Source: Punica granatum
Lineage: Eukaryota > Streptophyta > Magnoliopsida > Myrtales > Lythraceae
Assembly (NCBI RefSeq): GCF_007655135.1
Contig: NC_045130.1
Location: 5,022,001 to 5,086,000 of the forward strand
DNA length: 64,000 nt
Reading direction: 5' to 3'
In this document: positions 1-21,241 of the stretch, in pieces
Position numbering within the stretch: position 1 is the first letter of the stretch
How the letters are laid out: every line of letters starts with the position of its first letter
Notes under the pieces: model-generated
What the model was told of the DNA's origin: nothing
The model's input: only the letters and a program-made list of their open reading frames with translations
Database searches by the model: none
Program-made: the position numbers and the translations under genes

Positions 1-195
1 CCGAACCCGTTTTAGGATGCCAATCATCCAGTTGAGGACCTCTTTGGTACCACTAGTGCGTGGTTGCGTCACGAGATCATCCCGTATGTTGCAATTCTGC
101 CTTGCACCCTCATATTGATTACCATGTGTCGTGTATCTTTCCCCCGGTATTCTCAGAATAGATTTCGATCCCTCGGGAAAGCATCTAAGGAACAA
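1..195 (-). pseudogene. 2-alkenal reductase exon 5 remnant
   Basis: Read on the minus strand, this is a decayed start of exon 5 of the reductase family. It matches AER1 exon 5 from the splice acceptor inward: a CFPEG-like start at about 194, a region equivalent to the NVGGK motif, then GMIS followed by a stop. Frameshifts and in-frame stops break it, and the later part of the exon runs off or has decayed at the window edge. No exons 1-4 are visible to its right before AER1. It is a dead outer member of the cluster, and the cluster probably continues left of the window. Confidence 0.7.
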
Positions 196-947
196 AAACA
201 GTTTGGGAGAACCTTGTGCCAGAAAATTTCATGATGAGAGTTGTAGAACTTTACAACTATTGAGAGAACTGCTTCAAAGACGGGAACGGATCGAGTGTCG
301 AGTCATCAAGCAGAGAATGCATGACCGTTTGAGTGAATTATCCTGATTTTTAGTGAATGAATTACTTGATATGTCAATAAGTTTGAGACAGTATAAATTG
401 TTCTATTCAATAAATATTACCGTGAGATTTCCCAACATATCATCCTTGAACTTTCATTATGTTACCTCGTAAACTTTCATTGTTTTAGGTGGCCTGAACT
501 AGGAAATTAGTATCAGTGTGCAGCCAGTCCGGGGTGGATCCTGAGCACCTCCGTGGATATCTTTCCTGCTCTAATCGAAAAGGGTTGTTCCTGCGGTGAT
601 GCCGTAAATCTTGATATGCTGATGAAATTATCAATGTGTTCTGGCGTGATTTCATAAATTTGTAGGATCTAGAGATCAAAATCCAAAGATCTGACAGCGT
701 ATTTCAGGCATTTTGTTGGTCCTTTCTTCTCGTTTTTAGTTTCATTCTTTCGTGTATAGTATACATTCAGTGCTGAAACTTGTTTTCGACTTTTTCTGCG
801 ATATAGAACTCTGTCACCTCTAAGTCATCACTAGGATGTATTCTGGAAACCAAATGCAAGAACCGAAAATATGCCACTGTCTGGATGATATCGAGTTCAC
901 TATAACTAATTAAATAGTGTAACTAGTTCGAAAATGAATCATGACGG
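196..947. other. Intergenic, no gene seen
   Basis: This stretch separates the exon 5 remnant from the 3' end of AER1. Only short, unsupported reading frames occur. It should contain the AER1 3' untranslated region next to position 948. Confidence 0.5.
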
Positions 948-2426
<1,479 letters not shown>

Positions 2427-2559
2427 TTATCCTTTTCAAGAAGTCGGAAGATGAATCGGTCGTATCAAGATGAAATGATTTGAAGGCCAGGATGAAACCT
2501 GGGGACATATTCATTCATGTATTTATAATTGATCTCTGAGAGAGGAAAATTCATAAACT

Positions 2560-2925
2560 GCAGAAGTCAGCAGTGATTTCATCATCAAAGATTTTAGAGT
2601 TGTCATCTCCCCCGTTTCCTAGCAGCATTTGACAAACGTCCATTGAATCCTAAGAGGACGATTTTGACTCGGGTTTTTTCATCCATGTCACCAAAGATTT
2701 CTGGTTTTCCCGGTGGTTAAAGGGCCGATTAACCATCACATGCGACTCGAAAGCCAGTCTTTGCAGGTGGTCCAGCGAGTCGGAACAGTTCTAAAAGAGT
2801 TCCCCATTTCCAATCAGCCTGCGCGGCATGAAGTGAACCAGATTGACCATAGCGGCGTGCAATATAATGAGAGACTGCAATATCTGCAACATATGCTTTC
2901 CCTGACTATTGTCATCCTATAACAT
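2560..2925. repeat. Upstream block shared with AER5 5' flank
   Basis: This non-coding stretch upstream of AER1 aligns, with many changes, to about 28715-28975 upstream of AER5. Shared words occur in the same order (ACCAAAGAT, GATTAAC, TTGGAACAGTT/TCGGAACAGTT, AAGTGAA.CAGAT). It is either an old duplicated 5' flank or a retained regulatory region. Confidence 0.5.
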
Positions 2926-3039
2926 TAGACAACAAAAGGGCCAGCAGAAAGACAAAGAAAACAAATCCACGGTGATTGGAAAGTCTGTACTTGCAGCCAA
3001 CCTAACTTTTTATCGGCAATCTTATCTTAATATATTAAA

Positions 3040-4982
3040 TCTCTTGTTTATAATGGCCATGTGTCAAACTATCAAATTTTTAGCTTTTTTAAAATTTTGA
3101 TTTTTTGATATTATCTTATAATATCCATGTAAGGCTTATATATATAGATTATATTTTTAATAATACATAGATATAATTAAAAGTGTTGTTGAGAATGGAG
3201 GAGGGGGCGACTGGGTCCCGCCCTCAGCCCCCCACTTTTTTTACTTTTTTACTTTAAATTCAACTATTTTTAGATTTATTAAATTTAGATCTATAAATAT
3301 TTTTGTTAGTTTGCCCACTTGATATTCGACTAGGTCCGATTAATTTAGCCTGAAGCGAGGTCATTCACCCACTGAGAGATAAATCTCTTCTGATCGTAAA
3401 TTCTTTTTGATAACAAGAAACACCCATTTTAAAGTATAGAAGTTATTATATTTAGGTATATAAATATTTTTCTCCTTGTAGACATTTGATATTTGGAAGT
3501 CCACTAGGTACAATCAATTTAGACTTGAGCAAGGTTATTTACCCACTAAAGAATAAACATCTTGCTAATTAATTTAGGTTCAAGCGAGATCAATCTATTA
3601 AAGAATGAACTTATCCCAATATTAAAATTTATAATTTTTAGATATAAGTAATATTATCATTAAATCAAAAAGTTGACGAAAATTTTTTCCGGCATCGTGC
3701 GTTTATAATGGCCATGTGTCAAACTACGAAAATTTTAGCTTTTTTTATTTTGATCTTTTGATATTATTTTATAATATCATGTAAGACTTATATATATAGA
3801 TTATATTTTTAATAATATATACATAAAATTAAAACTGTTATTGGAGGTTCATGGAGGTGGAGAGTAGAGTGAGTTTTCCCACCCTCAGCCACCTCCTCCC
3901 CCCATTTATTTTTTAAAAAATAAATAAATAAATTTTCTTAATTTTTTATTTAATTGAAGTGTATAAGTATCTTCTCCTAGTGTGTACCAATTGATATTTC
4001 CAAATCCACTATGCCTGACTAATCTAGTTTCGAGCGAAGTCGACTTAGGATATAAACCTCCCTCGATCGTGAATTTACTTCAATTACAACACACACATCC
4101 AATGCCTTGCCTAGAATAACAAGCATCAACACATTTAAAATCAAACCACATTTATTTTTAAAAAAATATATTTCAATTCGTCGTTAATTTAACCTAAAAA
4201 TAACAAGTATCAACACATTTAAAACCAACTCACAATTATTTAAGAAACATATTTCAATTTGTCATCAATTTAAGTAGTCTATATTTATATGTGATTTTTT
4301 TTCCGATCTGTAGCACTGATATTTGGAAGTTCAGTAGGCCCAATTAATCTAAGTTTGAGCAAGGTCAATCCATGAAGGGATAAACCTCTCTTGATTGTAA
4401 ATTTTCTTCGATCACAAGACGCACACTCAAAACTTTACCTAAGAATAACAAGTATCAACTAACCTAAAATCAATCCACATTGGTAAAAAAATTATTTTAA
4501 TTTATCAAAAATTTAAGTAGTCTCTTTTAATTTGTGACGTGAGAAATATTCCTATTTTTACATTGAAATGCAATGATAAATTGACATATTGACCTACATT
4601 AATTTTTATTTGGATATTAAGTTACTTTGCCAACGATCTACTTTTACTAATATAAAACTTACAACAAGAAAATTCGTCAAATTAAAATAAGCGGACCATT
4701 AAAGCCTATTATATTGTGATCATGATATTATATTTAGAGATATTGACGGTTCAAATTAATATTGAAGAAATATTAACTTTTATACTATATGAAATATCAA
4801 TTAGTATAATCTTTTGAAAAAACTAGATCATTTTACTCTCAACCAAGTGTTCATATTTTTTTCCACATGAGTAGCTTTATCATTAATTTTAGTTATTATA
4901 TGTTATTACACAAACTATTATGATAAATGAATAAATTTACCAGAAAAATTCATCTGCGGCATCGCGCTGATGCATTACCTAG
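3040..4982 (+). mobile_element. Helitron-like non-autonomous element(s)
   Basis: The 5' end starts with TC after an A (A|TCTCTTGTTTATAATGG). The 3' end has a 5-bp stem hairpin (GCATC at 4959, GATGC at 4969) followed closely by CTAG and then T. That agrees with Helitron rules (TC start, hairpin, CTRR end, insertion between A and T), although the hairpin-to-end spacing is shorter than usual. A second copy of the 5' segment begins at about 3701 inside it, so the body is composite. It also holds about four degenerate copies of a SINE-tail-like sequence (3300-3430, 3480-3570, 3980-4090, 4310-4450). No transposase coding is seen. Confidence 0.55.
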
Positions 4983-4993
4983 TTTATATTAAA

Positions 4994-5260
4994 TCTCTCG
5001 TTTATAATGGCAATGTGTCAAACTATCAAATTTTTAGCTTTTTTTATTTTGATTTTTTGATGTTATTTTATAATATCATGTAAGGCTTATACATAGACTA
5101 TATTTTTAATAGTTTATACTAAATCTCTTGTTTATAATGCCCATGTGTCAAACTATCAATTTTTTAGCTTTTTTATTTTGATTTGTTGATATTATTTTAT
5201 AATATCATGTAAGGCATATATATAGATTATATTTTCAACAATTTAATTACCTAAATATAA
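4994..5260 (+). mobile_element. Two further Helitron 5'-end copies
   Basis: The start TCTCTCGTTTATAATGG occurs at 4994 and TCTCTTGTTTATAATGC at 5124. Each is followed by the same block of roughly 120 bases (ATGTGTCAAACTATCAA, then TTTTTAGC, then ATATCATGTAAGGC) found at 3040 and 3701. They are head-to-tail truncated copies with no 3' hairpin of their own. Confidence 0.5.
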
Positions 5261-5854
5261 AAGTTTTATTTCAAGTCTCCACGGTAGTTTAAGTAGCTTT
5301 TTATTGTGATGTTGGAAATATCTTAATCCTTTTTTCGATTAAATGCAAGGTTACTCCAACCTATTGGGATTGGTCGTAGTAGAGAGATGTTTTAAATAAA
5401 TTTTGAATACCACTTAATGATGATTTTTAAATTGATTCAAATAAGGATTTTTTCAAACTAAACTTTTATTTATTTATGCATTTGTGCCTCTTTATATTCA
5501 TTTCAAGTACTATTAAGATGGATTTTGATCTTTTCTCCGCATTCACATATGCTTTTCGAGATAAGGTTAATGTTGAAATTTCAATTAAATTTGTACTTAG
5601 TAAAAAGTACAATAATTATAATATTTTGTATTTATAGATTTGTTGTATTATTATAATGTGGTGCATCTCAATACCGTAATGCATTCCATATATTTTTTGG
5701 CCTTTTATACTAAATAAAAGAATCCTCATAATATTTGAGTACATCCTAAGCTAATATTATGTGTCAAAAAGTTATAGAGATCAAATGAAATATATTGCAT
5801 CTACAAAAAATATATATATTGCAATAATGATAAGCTATAGTGGTAACATTAAAA
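5261..5854. other. AT-rich intergenic, no gene seen
   Basis: No coding or RNA gene can be supported here. The left breakpoint of the 10.5-11 kb duplication lies near 5829, where sequence matching 16797 onward begins (GATAAGCTATAG). Confidence 0.4.
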
Positions 5855-6310
5855 AAAAGGTTAAATTGCACTGCTGGTCCAAAATGTTTTACAAATGTTT
5901 CATTATAGTCCAAAAAGTTTTTTTCGCTACATGATGGTACAAAATGTTTTAAAGTTATTTCATGATAGTACAAACCATCAACTCGAGTTTGACGCCGTCA
6001 AGCCGACGTTGATGTGGCTACTACATGTCACCTCCTTGCTGACGTAGCAGAAAAATTTTAAATAATTCTAAAAATTTTAAATTTTTAAAACTTTTAAAAA
6101 TAATTTTAATATTAAAATTTAAAATATTTTTAATATTAAATTTTAAAATATTTTTAATATTAAATATTAAATATTTTTAATATTAAATATTAAATTTTAT
6201 AAAATTCTTTTTAAAAATAAAAAAATATTTTAAATTTTTTTAAAAAATAAATAAATTTAAAATTTTTAAAATTTTAAAATATTTTTTTTTTATTTTTTTT
6301 CAAAATTTTT
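5855..6310. repeat. AT-rich insertion specific to the first duplicated unit
   Basis: Comparison with the duplicate at about 16820 shows about 450 extra bases here, flanked by AAAAAA tracts. The left part has repeated words (CCAAAATGTTTTACAAATG, then TACAAAATGTTTTAAAG). The right part is long runs of A and T built on ATTTTTAATATTAAA. It is probably a MITE or other non-autonomous insertion that arrived after the duplication. Confidence 0.45.
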
Positions 6311-6913
6311 ACTCTAAAAAATTAAGAGATCCTTAGCTAGAATTATATGCTAATACATATATTACAATGAATTAATATCTTAATTTTTATAAAATTAATT
6401 ATATATTTAACATATATATAATTCTCTCTTAATTTTTATACAAATATTATTTAATCAATATCTTTAATATATCGTTAAATTTTTGCCTTCTGTATTTTTC
6501 TTATCATATTATCTAATTAAGTTCTCCATTTTTCCTTCACGTCTATATGTATATTAAACTATACAATTTCAAATTTAGTGTGTTACATCAATTTTAAAAT
6601 AAGGTACACGATATTAATTTATTAATATTTTATACTTTTCAATATTACTAATATCATTACTCGCAACTTCTATCATATGAAAATATTGTTAATTGAGAAT
6701 CTTTTTGAAGACTTGCTACATCGCGCGAGCCCCTATTATCCTAGTAATGATAATAATTATAATTATTGATTATTGCTCGTTGAAGTTTCTGCTACTCTCA
6801 ACCAGAGACAAAGTACAACAGGGCACATTCATTTGCCGAAAGAACGGGAAAAAGGAAAGCAGCCAACAATCTGATTCATGGGGGCCGGAAATAGCGAAAG
6901 GCCATGGCCCTGC

Positions 6914-10200
<3,287 letters not shown>

Positions 10201-10249
10201 GTGCACACATGAACAAGTTCATCCATGAACCTTGTTCATGAGGGTGCAT
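10201..10249. other. Inverted repeat downstream of PG1
   Basis: The sequence ATGAACAAGTTCAT is followed two bases later by ATGAACCTTGTTCAT, within outer GTGCAC/GTGCAT arms. This gives a stem of about 20 bp with a one-base bulge. The same structure lies 3' of PG2 at 20811-20860. Its role is unknown. Confidence 0.6.
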
Positions 10250-10624
10250 TAATTCATTAGACCAGGAGCAGACACTCGCGATAGATAACGTACTTCTTAT
10301 CAACAGAAAAAAAAAAGAAGGAAAAATATCTCACAGAACATGTCTTTGGATATATACATTACCAGAATAGAAAGGTTTACAAGTACATATTGAAAGGTTG
10401 CTAAAGACGCGATCAGGGCTCATGTACCACCACCAGCTAAAGTGACAAGCTTGCGATATGTAACCTAGCTCGTAATTATGTCGATCGATTCGTACATGCA
10501 TGAATTGTTAAGTCACAACTTCTGAAATCTTCTGTCAACACATAACAATGGCTGCACATATATATTCTTATATATACAGGTGAATTCATGTGAGCTAGCA
10601 CTATATATACGTTTGATTGATATT

Positions 10625-12149
10625 CTACAGCGCGTCACAGTCCGAGGCAGCGAGGCAGTTTGAGGGCTGAATTTGGCCCTCCGCTGCTCCATTAGCATTG
10701 ACACACAATGCTGCGGCCGGTTGATCCTTGTAGGTGAGGTTCACGTCTTTCATCTGTATCCCGGTGCACGGGGTTTCAGTGCTGCAGTCGAATTTTAGCA
10801 CCACTCGGGTGGCCGATGTCCCGCGGATGTCTTCGTAAGTTATGTTGCTGACCTGCACTCCTGAATCCTGCGATAACGGGTGATATTATCAGATAATGAT
10901 ATGCAGGAAAAGGTTGTTGGTAGGACTGATTAATTATGGGCCTTTCTGGGCCTGGGCTTACTTCGACGGCCCATTTGATGATGACTTCATTCTTTTTTGG
11001 GCCACGAGAAAGACGTACATATATATATGTGCATACCTGACCAGGACAGTTCTCGTTGTGAGGGCAGTAATTCTGATCGATGATGATCGGGTTCTGGACA
11101 TCGGACATGACTACGTGTTGAAAACGGAAGTTCCTAGCAAATGCACTGCTGGGCCTGCCCCATGTCTTAATCCTCAGGCCGTTAGTAGTTCTACTTAGTG
11201 TTACTGACATAATCGTCACATTCTCCAGACCCTCCTCTTCTATGGTCTTTCCGAGGCTGCTGACGCTGATCCCATGACCCGGTCCACAGAGGATGTCCTC
11301 TCCCCACGCATTCGATGTCCCTTGTGTGATGGAGACGCAGTCGTCACCTGTCGCAATCCTCAAGTTTAGGATTGTCACGTCGAATGAATATTGGATGTGG
11401 ATACCGTCCGTGTTGGGAGTGTCCCCATTCGTGAAGACCTTCACGCCATGCACCATCACATTCTCGCAGCGGTTGATTACGATGTGGAACGTTTTGCTGT
11501 TTAGGGATGTTAGTCTGCTGATGATTATATTTTTGGAATTGGTGAAGAATAATGTTTTCTCATCATACGTTTCATAAGGGCAAAAGAAATTAGAGGAGTC
11601 AATTTATAATTAAAAATATTTTGTGCTCATAGACGAAGGAAAACTATATGCTACCATTCACTCGAAAATGTAATAAGGTAAAGAATCTAGGCATGTACCG
11701 AGGCTCCGGTAGAGCAATCACTATCGGAAGAAGCCTTGCATTTCCCCAACCCGGTGCCTCCCGTCGAGCGTCCCTCCGGAAAGATAGACCCCATCAACGT
11801 TATGAAACGGCAGCCAACTATACGCACTTCCAATCACCTTGTAATCGGACGGAGCAACCGGCGAGCCGTCGATACGAATGCCAATGGGGCCACCCTCGTA
11901 GGGCCCGACAAACTCTATTGACTTCTCTAGTAGGAACTTGCCACTCGGCACGTAGATAATGGATGGCCCTTTGGACTCGCACGCTGACTTCCACGACCGG
12001 AGGAAAGCCTCGGAGGAGCCGGTCTTGCCGTCCCCGACAGCTCCTAGTGCCACGACATCGTACTTGGCTCCGTTTGCTCGGAGAGGGCGGCGATGAAGGA
12101 AGAAGAAAAAGAGAGCTGAGAAAGCAACGCATGTTGTGAGTTTTGCCAT
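10625..12149 (-). pseudogene. Polygalacturonase PG1, frameshifted in exon 1
   Basis: Exons: 11699-12149, 11037-11558 and 10625-10867. This is a GH28 polygalacturonase very close to PG2. Exon 2 keeps the four family motifs (NTDG, GDDC, GHG, RIK), and exon 1 starts with a hydrophobic signal peptide (MAKLTTCVAF). However, exon 1 has lost two bases (CA) at the codons for GQ in LDGQGTG, so it reads LDGRHRV and stops before the splice donor. Exon 1 is 451 bases against 459 in PG2; the other six bases are an in-frame loss in the signal peptide. Exon 3 carries an 8-bp duplication (CGAGGCAG) that alters the C terminus to SDCDAL. As read it cannot make an active enzyme unless the deletion is an assembly error. 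Confidence 0.85.
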
Positions 12150-12256
12150 TGTTTTTGCCCTCAACTTGTGGTTTGGGAGAAAATGTAGATATATGAGGGA
12201 GTGGGATGGGAAGCCGATTTGAATACTGACTGATGAGGATTTAAACGGTCGAGCAG

Positions 12257-12270
12257 TTCATATATATAGC
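12257..12270 (-). promoter_or_regulatory. TATA box of PG1
   Basis: On the minus strand CTATATATATGAACTG lies about 110 bases upstream of the ATG. The same core, including the following GCTCGACCGTTT, occurs upstream of PG2 and, with two changes, PG3. Confidence 0.6.
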
Positions 12271-13440
12271 AGGGGGGGAAACAATTAAACCGTGATTTTC
12301 AATTAAATTTAATTAATGTTTTTTTGCTCTAATTAAAAGCAAAGTGGGCTCGTACATTTTATTTTATCTTTAAGATAACTGAAGTCAATTAATAAATTAT
12401 ATTCTATAAGTGCATGCATCTGAGACTAGAAACCGAATTTTTTAAAAAAATTTATGAAGTATACTCAATATATTAGTTCAGCCAATTAGATCCGCACTAA
12501 TTTGGTCCGAATCATATGATGCTTTCAGTAGATTTCAAATTAGTACAACTGTATCATGCGAAGCCAATTTGTCAACTTATGTAGAACTCGTATGTTTTTT
12601 TTTTTTTTCTGTGTGATGATTATCTCGTTCAATAACAACTCAGAAATTTGGGGTTGGTTAGGAAATTTTTCTTGCAATTATGGGGATCGCGGAAAGTGAA
12701 GGTGAGGATATATATGACGTAGCTTTGAGATGAAATCTGCGGCTGATTATGTTTGAATCAAAATAGGCAAATGAATGTGAAGTAATGATGATTCACTAAT
12801 TTTTCTGGTCTGATCTCTTCAATTATCGAGCATTTCTGTTAATTATAGTCCACTATTATTAATTATTCTCCTGTAGTATTTCTTGCAATCAAATCAAATC
12901 AAATCAAATCATATATTTGTTTTTTCTTTTTGGTTAAAAAAACGGAGGCCAAGGCTTAGAAGTACGATGCAAAAGAAACAATACGAATTATATAAAGGGC
13001 AATGAAAATCTCCATAATATTGTAAAAAAGAATCGCCATGACAATGGCCGGAGGGTGACAATAAAATATATCTATTTTCCTGGTAAAATGTATTTACTCA
13101 ATTACTTATAATAAATGTATTTATTCAATTCATATCCCTATAAATTCCCTTCCTTCTACCATTAGGTTAGGACGACACCACCAAGTATATATAATTAAGA
13201 GACACAGAGTCTGTATTTAATTAAATTAAAGCTGGAGGTGAACGTAAACAAACTCTAATTTATATTGATTACATCGATCAGCAATACGACAATCAAATGA
13301 ATGTCATTTGTAGCTAGCCTTTCTCACACAAGGTTAAACCGGCCGATCGAACCCTGTCTCGCCTCAAATAATTAGTCAACGAAGACGTATGGTACTTATA
13401 TATGCAATACAAGCTAACATATATATACATATAAGAGTTG
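12271..13440. other. PG1 upstream region, no gene seen
   Basis: AT-rich 5' flank, collinear with 22970-24100 upstream of PG2. Small indels and poly-T differences separate the copies. No reading frame is supported. Confidence 0.5.
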
Positions 13441-13446
13441 GTAATT

Positions 13447-13690
13447 AATGCCTTATTTGGTTTGTGAGTGTTATTTTAGAATCACAATTCTAACTTAACT
13501 CTACACACTACAAAATAAAATAACTCATACAAAGTCAAAGAGTGGGCCTCATTTATACCACTTTTTTTCACAACAAAACAACATAACCCATACAAAGTCA
13601 AAGGATGAACTCCATTTATACTACTCTTTTTCAAAATTAAAATTTAATTTTAAAATCCTACTATGAAATTAAACGCAACATAAAAAATTA
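13447..13690. mobile_element. MITE-like insertion absent from the duplicate
   Basis: The ends look like imperfect inverted repeats (left GCCTTATTTGGTTTGTGAG; right inverse TTGCGTTTAATTTCATAG). The inside has two near-copies of a block of roughly 40 bases with CATACAAAGTCAAAG. The corresponding place in unit 2 (about 24085) lacks it. The ends resemble those of the elements at 59610 and 60570. Confidence 0.45.
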
Positions 13691-14102
13691 GGTCGTGTCT
13701 ACCGCTGCAAGAAAATAAAGACCCTTTTTATTGGGTGCTACTGCCATTCTAAGCAAACTCAAGTTCACTCCATAAACCTAAAAAAGTTTCTGTTCGTATA
13801 ATTTTTTTTTCCGGTTCCAGAAAATGCTCATAAATTTTTGTAAAAATAAAAAATCTACTAAAATAGTATGGGTGATCTCATTACGACGATCAAACCTATA
13901 AATTATTTTACAACCCTCCTCTTCTTATCTATATTTTTGCTTTCAAATATTTTCCCCTTCCACTCATTCGGAGGACGATCCAATCATATTAGACAGATCA
14001 AATTACGACACCAGTAAAAGCAGAGTATTAGTATTATATATACGTATCCGTTGAATTTGTTTTGTAAGCGGTCGTTGGAAACAATATTTTGTAATTAGAA
14101 AA

Positions 14103-14330
14103 TGTTGGGATGAAGGTCCACGGTCTTCTAGGACTCGGGTTGAGTCCACAGGTGGTCTCGGCTCCGGGTGCCTGCAAGGAAGGGAGGCCGGGAGGTGTTC
14201 CGGGATTCCCTCTCCAACACCTAAGTCAACTCTATGACGTGCGTAGTAAGGTCGGGGAAATGATTAGGGTTGATGTCATTCCTTTGCTTGGGGTGATATT
14301 ACCTTAAACCGTGACATGTCGAATATTTTA
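14103..14330. repeat. Dispersed repeat fragment (copy 1)
   Basis: A GC-richer stretch (GGTCCACGGTCTTCTAGG through GGGGTGATATTACCTTA), repeated at 24540-24765. Its style is that of a decayed plant transposon rather than a gene. The open frame at 14110-14307 is not kept in the duplicate. Confidence 0.45.
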
Positions 14331-14477
14331 GAGATTTTCTTTTGTTTCCTTGATTAATTGTCAACACTTGGGCCGAAAAATAACTAAATCGTCGGCCCTG
14401 TATAATTTATGATGGTCTTCTTCCTCCCTTCCAATATATCTGTCTATAGATTCTGTACATATATATGAGCTGAGCAC

Positions 14478-14757
14478 AACGAAGTCCTGTCCAATCACCT
14501 GCTAATCTTTTGCTCATCTCTCAATCTGAGTCACTACTTCTCAAGATTTATTAACTCTTTCTCTTTCCGAAAACTCAGAAGATGAATAATCAGTCGTATT
14601 GAGATGAAATGATTTTAAGGCCAGGAAGAAGTTGTGGCACGTTCATCATGTACATTTATAGTTGAACGTACACATCTGTGAGGATGTACAGTCTCCGTTA
14701 CCAATACTACGCTGTAGATATTCTAGTTTAGAAGCATCGCCATTGCATGGATATTTA
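14478..14757 (-). pseudogene. AER exon 1 start and 5' flank remnant (copy 1)
   Basis: Bases 14478-14545 match the first part of AER1 exon 1 (AATCACCTGCT, then TTGCTCATCTCT, then ACTACTTCTC), and 14546-14757 match the AER1 5' flank (AGATGAAATGATTTTAAGGC). The rest of the gene is gone; the 3' end of AER3 follows at once. It marks a deleted AER1-type gene. The duplicate lies at 24866-25135. Confidence 0.6.
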
Positions 14758-14789
14758 CCCGTACGGGGTGTTGGAAATCCGGGTCCCTC

Positions 14790-15706
<917 letters not shown>

Positions 15707-15809
15707 CTATTTTTGCAGCAAACAGGAAGACAGACGGAAACGATGATGATTTAATAACAATCATTAGATATCCTATAAGTATCTGCGATGAATAAATAGA
15801 TCAATGAGT

Positions 15810-16796
15810 TGTATGAATATTGGCAGCCTTGACCCAATTTGGGTCAGTATCTTGTATATATATTCACACATTGATACATGGAGGTGTCCCGATACATAGT
15901 GTATACACATGGCAAGAATATTATCTATGGAAAAACAATGAATGAAGGCAATGAATGCCGAAATATATTCTAATACACCCCCTTAATCTGTTGGGTGCGC
16001 TGACACTGACATATTGCAATAATGTGACTGAAAAATGGACAATGACAAATTCTTGGTCAGTAAGTCGATCAGCTGGTTGGACATCGGGACTATCGCACCA
16101 ATAGGTCACCACGCTGAAGACGCTATTGATTGAAGTGATAATCGACATCTATATGCTTGGATCTCTAATGCTGTACTAGACTTGCAGCAAGATAACACAC
16201 TATAATTGGGCTTGATGTAGAGCGGACAGTGTCAATGATGAGTTATCAGATCCATAATGTTTCCGCCACAGCATACGTAAGTGCTCGATACTCAGCCTCA
16301 GTAGAACTCTTGGACATTGTGGGTTGTTTCTTGGACCACTAGGAGATGAGGTTGGGAACTACAAAGACAGCGTAGGCTGTGGTGGAATGCCTGGTGTCGG
16401 GACATTCGGCTTAGTTAGCATCAGTATATGCAGTTACTTGAAGGTCAGTAAACCGCCGCAGAATCAGTCGATGAGAGGAGGTCCCACGAAGATACCGCAT
16501 AATTGGCTTGGTTACGTGGAGATGGACCGTCTAGGGTGCATGCATGAACTGACTGACTAAGTTGACTGCAAAACAGATGTCAAGCTGAGTAATGGTAATG
16601 TATTGAAAAGCAACTACCATACTTCGATACTCGGTAGAATCATCTAATAATTCCTCGTCACTCAATGAAAGATTAGTACGGGATGGTAAAGGTGTCTTGA
16701 CCGCAGTCGATTTCTCTAGATCAAAACGAGCTAAAATATCATAAATGTATTTTTGCTGAGAAAGAAAGAACTTAATCTGTGATCGTTAAAAATTAG
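15810..16796 (-). mobile_element. Truncated Ty1/copia retrotransposon with 3' LTR
   Basis: The 3' LTR is about 168 bases (15810-15977), bounded by TGTAT and ATACA. A polypurine tract follows on the minus strand (CAGATTAAGGGGG). Then come RNase H and reverse transcriptase remnants, read on the minus strand: SSTEAEYRAL near 16290, WSKKQPT near 16330, a reverse-transcriptase C-terminal part (TPLPSRTNLSLS, YITITQLDICFAV) at about 16570-16710, and LSQQKYIYDIL near 16750. Stops and frameshifts are present. The 5' part is missing because the duplication breakpoint lies at about 16797. Confidence 0.85.
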
Positions 16797-17395
16797 GAGA
16801 TAAGCTATAGTCGTAACATTAAAAAAATTATAAGATACTTAATGAAGAGGAATTAGCCAGAATTCTATGCTAATACATATATCAAAAATAGATATTAATT
16901 AATATAAAATTAATTATATATTTAACATATATATAATTTCTTATTTAATCAGTATCTTTAATATTGCACTAAACTTTTACCTTTTTGTATTTTTCTTGTC
17001 ATATCATTTAATTAAGTTCTTCATTATTTCCTCCACGTCTATATATATATATATTAAATTAGACAATTTCGAATTTAATGTGTTATATCAATTTTAAAAT
17101 AAAACATGCAATATTAATTTATTAATATTTTATACTTTTCAATATTACTAATATAATTTCTCGTGATTTTATCATATGAAAAATATTGTTAATTGAGAAT
17201 CTTTTTGAAGACGCGAGCTCCTATCCTAGTAATAATAATAATTATTATTGATTATTGCTCGTTGAAGTTTCTGCTACTTTCAACCAGAGACATAGTACAA
17301 CAGGGCACATTCATTTGCCGAAAGAACGGGAAAAGGGAAAGTAGCCAACAATCTGATTAATAGGGGCCGGAAATAGCGGAAGGCCAGGACCCTGC
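16797..17395. other. Intergenic, start of second duplicated unit
   Basis: Matches 5829-6913 apart from the AT-rich insertion at 5855-6310. It is the 3' flank of AER4, with no gene. Confidence 0.6.
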
Positions 17396-20810
<3,415 letters not shown>

Positions 20811-20860
20811 GTGCACACATGAACACGGTTCATCGATGAACCTTGTTCATGCGGGTGCAT
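20811..20860. other. Inverted repeat downstream of PG2
   Basis: ATGAACACGGTTCAT and ATGAACCTTGTTCAT flank a two-base loop, with outer TGCAC/GTGCA arms and one mismatch in the inner stem. It is the counterpart of 10201-10249, which has a bulge at a different place. Confidence 0.6.
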
Positions 20861-21241
20861 TAATTCATTAGACCAGGAGCATACACTCGCGATAGATAAC
20901 GTACTTCTTATCAACAGAAAAAAGAAAAGGAAAAATCTCATAGAACATATCTCTGGATATATACATTACCAGAATATATAGGTTTACAAGTACATATTGA
21001 AAGGTTGCTAAAGACACGATCGGGGCTCATGTACCACCACTAGCTAAAGCGACAAGCTTACGATATGTAACCTAGCTAGTAATTACTTCGGTCGATTCAT
21101 ACATGCATGAGTTCTTAAGTCACAACTTTTGAAATCTTCTGTCAACACACAACAATGGTTGTACCCATATATTCCTATATATACAGGTGAATTCATGTGA
21201 GCTAGCAGTACGCATATGATCGATTGATATTCTCCAGTGCG

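Noticed and set aside
14110..14307. Open frame in the GC-richer block
   Set aside because: Not conserved in the duplicate at 24540; behaves as repeat DNA.
16324..16560. Open frame on the plus strand
   Set aside because: It is the reverse of the copia RNase H/RT remnant.
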